Of a DNA stretch of 64,000 nt, positions 63,929 through 64,000 are shown one piece after another. Within the stretch, counting starts at the first letter, position 1, and every line of letters begins with the position of its first letter. Source of the DNA: JAVBKV01 sp031553885 (GTDB taxonomy: Bacteria; Bacteroidota; Bacteroidia; Bacteroidales; Azobacteroidaceae); the NCBI GenBank assembly GCA_031553885.1, contig JAVBKV010000047.1:31313-95312 (forward strand). The letters are read 5' to 3'. The notes beneath the pieces were generated by a model. That model searched no databases and was not told where the DNA came from. It saw only the letters and a list, made by a program, of their open reading frames with translations. The position numbers were made by a program, and so were the translations under genes.

Positions 63929-64000
63929 ATCTTTGTTTGTCCCCCGATAATAGGGTTTCGAGGCCAAAAACGGGGAAATCACGCTAAAAAATACAGCATG
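63928..64000 (+). other. Promoter and leader of the next gene, cut by the window edge
   Basis: TATCTTTG (63928-63935) is a -7 box. The following leader has CCCCG and CGGGG arms about 30 bases apart that could pair, and an ATG lies at 63998-64000 as a possible start. The product is outside the window. Confidence 0.35.

Noticed and set aside
1..64000. CRISPR array, prophage genes, transposases or toxin-antitoxin pairs
   Set aside because: None was seen; there are no regular repeats and no characteristic proteins.

Overview
The window is bacterial chromosome from the order Bacteroidales (phylum Bacteroidota). Four things point there: a SusC/SusD polysaccharide utilisation locus; repeated TAnnTTTG promoter boxes in place of -10 hexamers, with no clear Shine-Dalgarno sequences; a serine palmitoyltransferase for sphingolipids; and a GT3 glycogen synthase beside a GT35 phosphorylase. 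The genus cannot be fixed by reading alone. I saw no prophage, insertion sequence or CRISPR array, and no gap between genes exceeds 200 bases.

Layout. (1) 1-1.3 kb, minus: the start of a GH2 enzyme and a GH43 lipoprotein, the edge of another carbohydrate locus running off the left side. (2) 1.4-4.5 kb, plus: a fused vWA-TPR protein and BatD, a reduced Bat module. (3) 4.5-13.6 kb, mostly minus: a DUF418 membrane protein, kdsB, a CPA2 antiporter, an AlbA_2 protein (plus), and a glycogen synthase/phosphorylase pair. (4) 13.7-15.5 kb, plus: a small unknown protein, an acyltransferase, a nitrilase-family amidase and tRNA-Pro(CGG) with its terminator. (5) 15.6-36.7 kb, minus: a continuous 12-gene polysaccharide utilisation locus, with a divergent AraC regulator at 36.9-37.8 kb. 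(6) 37.9-46.5 kb, plus: tig, clpP, clpX, recQ, a CNNM/CorC-type protein and guaB. (7) 46.6-57.5 kb, plus: three SurA/parvulin-like proteins, an OstA-like protein, a small membrane protein, kbl and a threonine dehydrogenase, mutL and an NlpC/P60 peptidase. (8) 57.5-64 kb: a TrmH-type methyltransferase, a small membrane protein and an FtsB-like protein (minus), dnaX (plus), serine palmitoyltransferase (minus), then a lipid kinase and tcdA (plus).

How the central locus may work (inference). Surface lipoproteins and SusCD would bind and import an acidic polysaccharide. The heparinase II/III-fold lyase would leave unsaturated uronates, which the GH88 removes. The two GH97 enzymes would trim alpha-linked hexoses; one has a retaining alpha-galactosidase-type site and the other an atypical site. 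Products would cross the inner membrane through the sugar porter and meet the cytosolic DUF5107-TPR protein and aldose 1-epimerase. The AraC protein, divergent from the porter, is the likely switch. I cannot match the set to a described locus, so it is the best candidate here for an undescribed system.

Recurring features are convergent gene pairs whose coding regions overlap at their 3' ends, and small intergenic hairpins that may set expression ratios.
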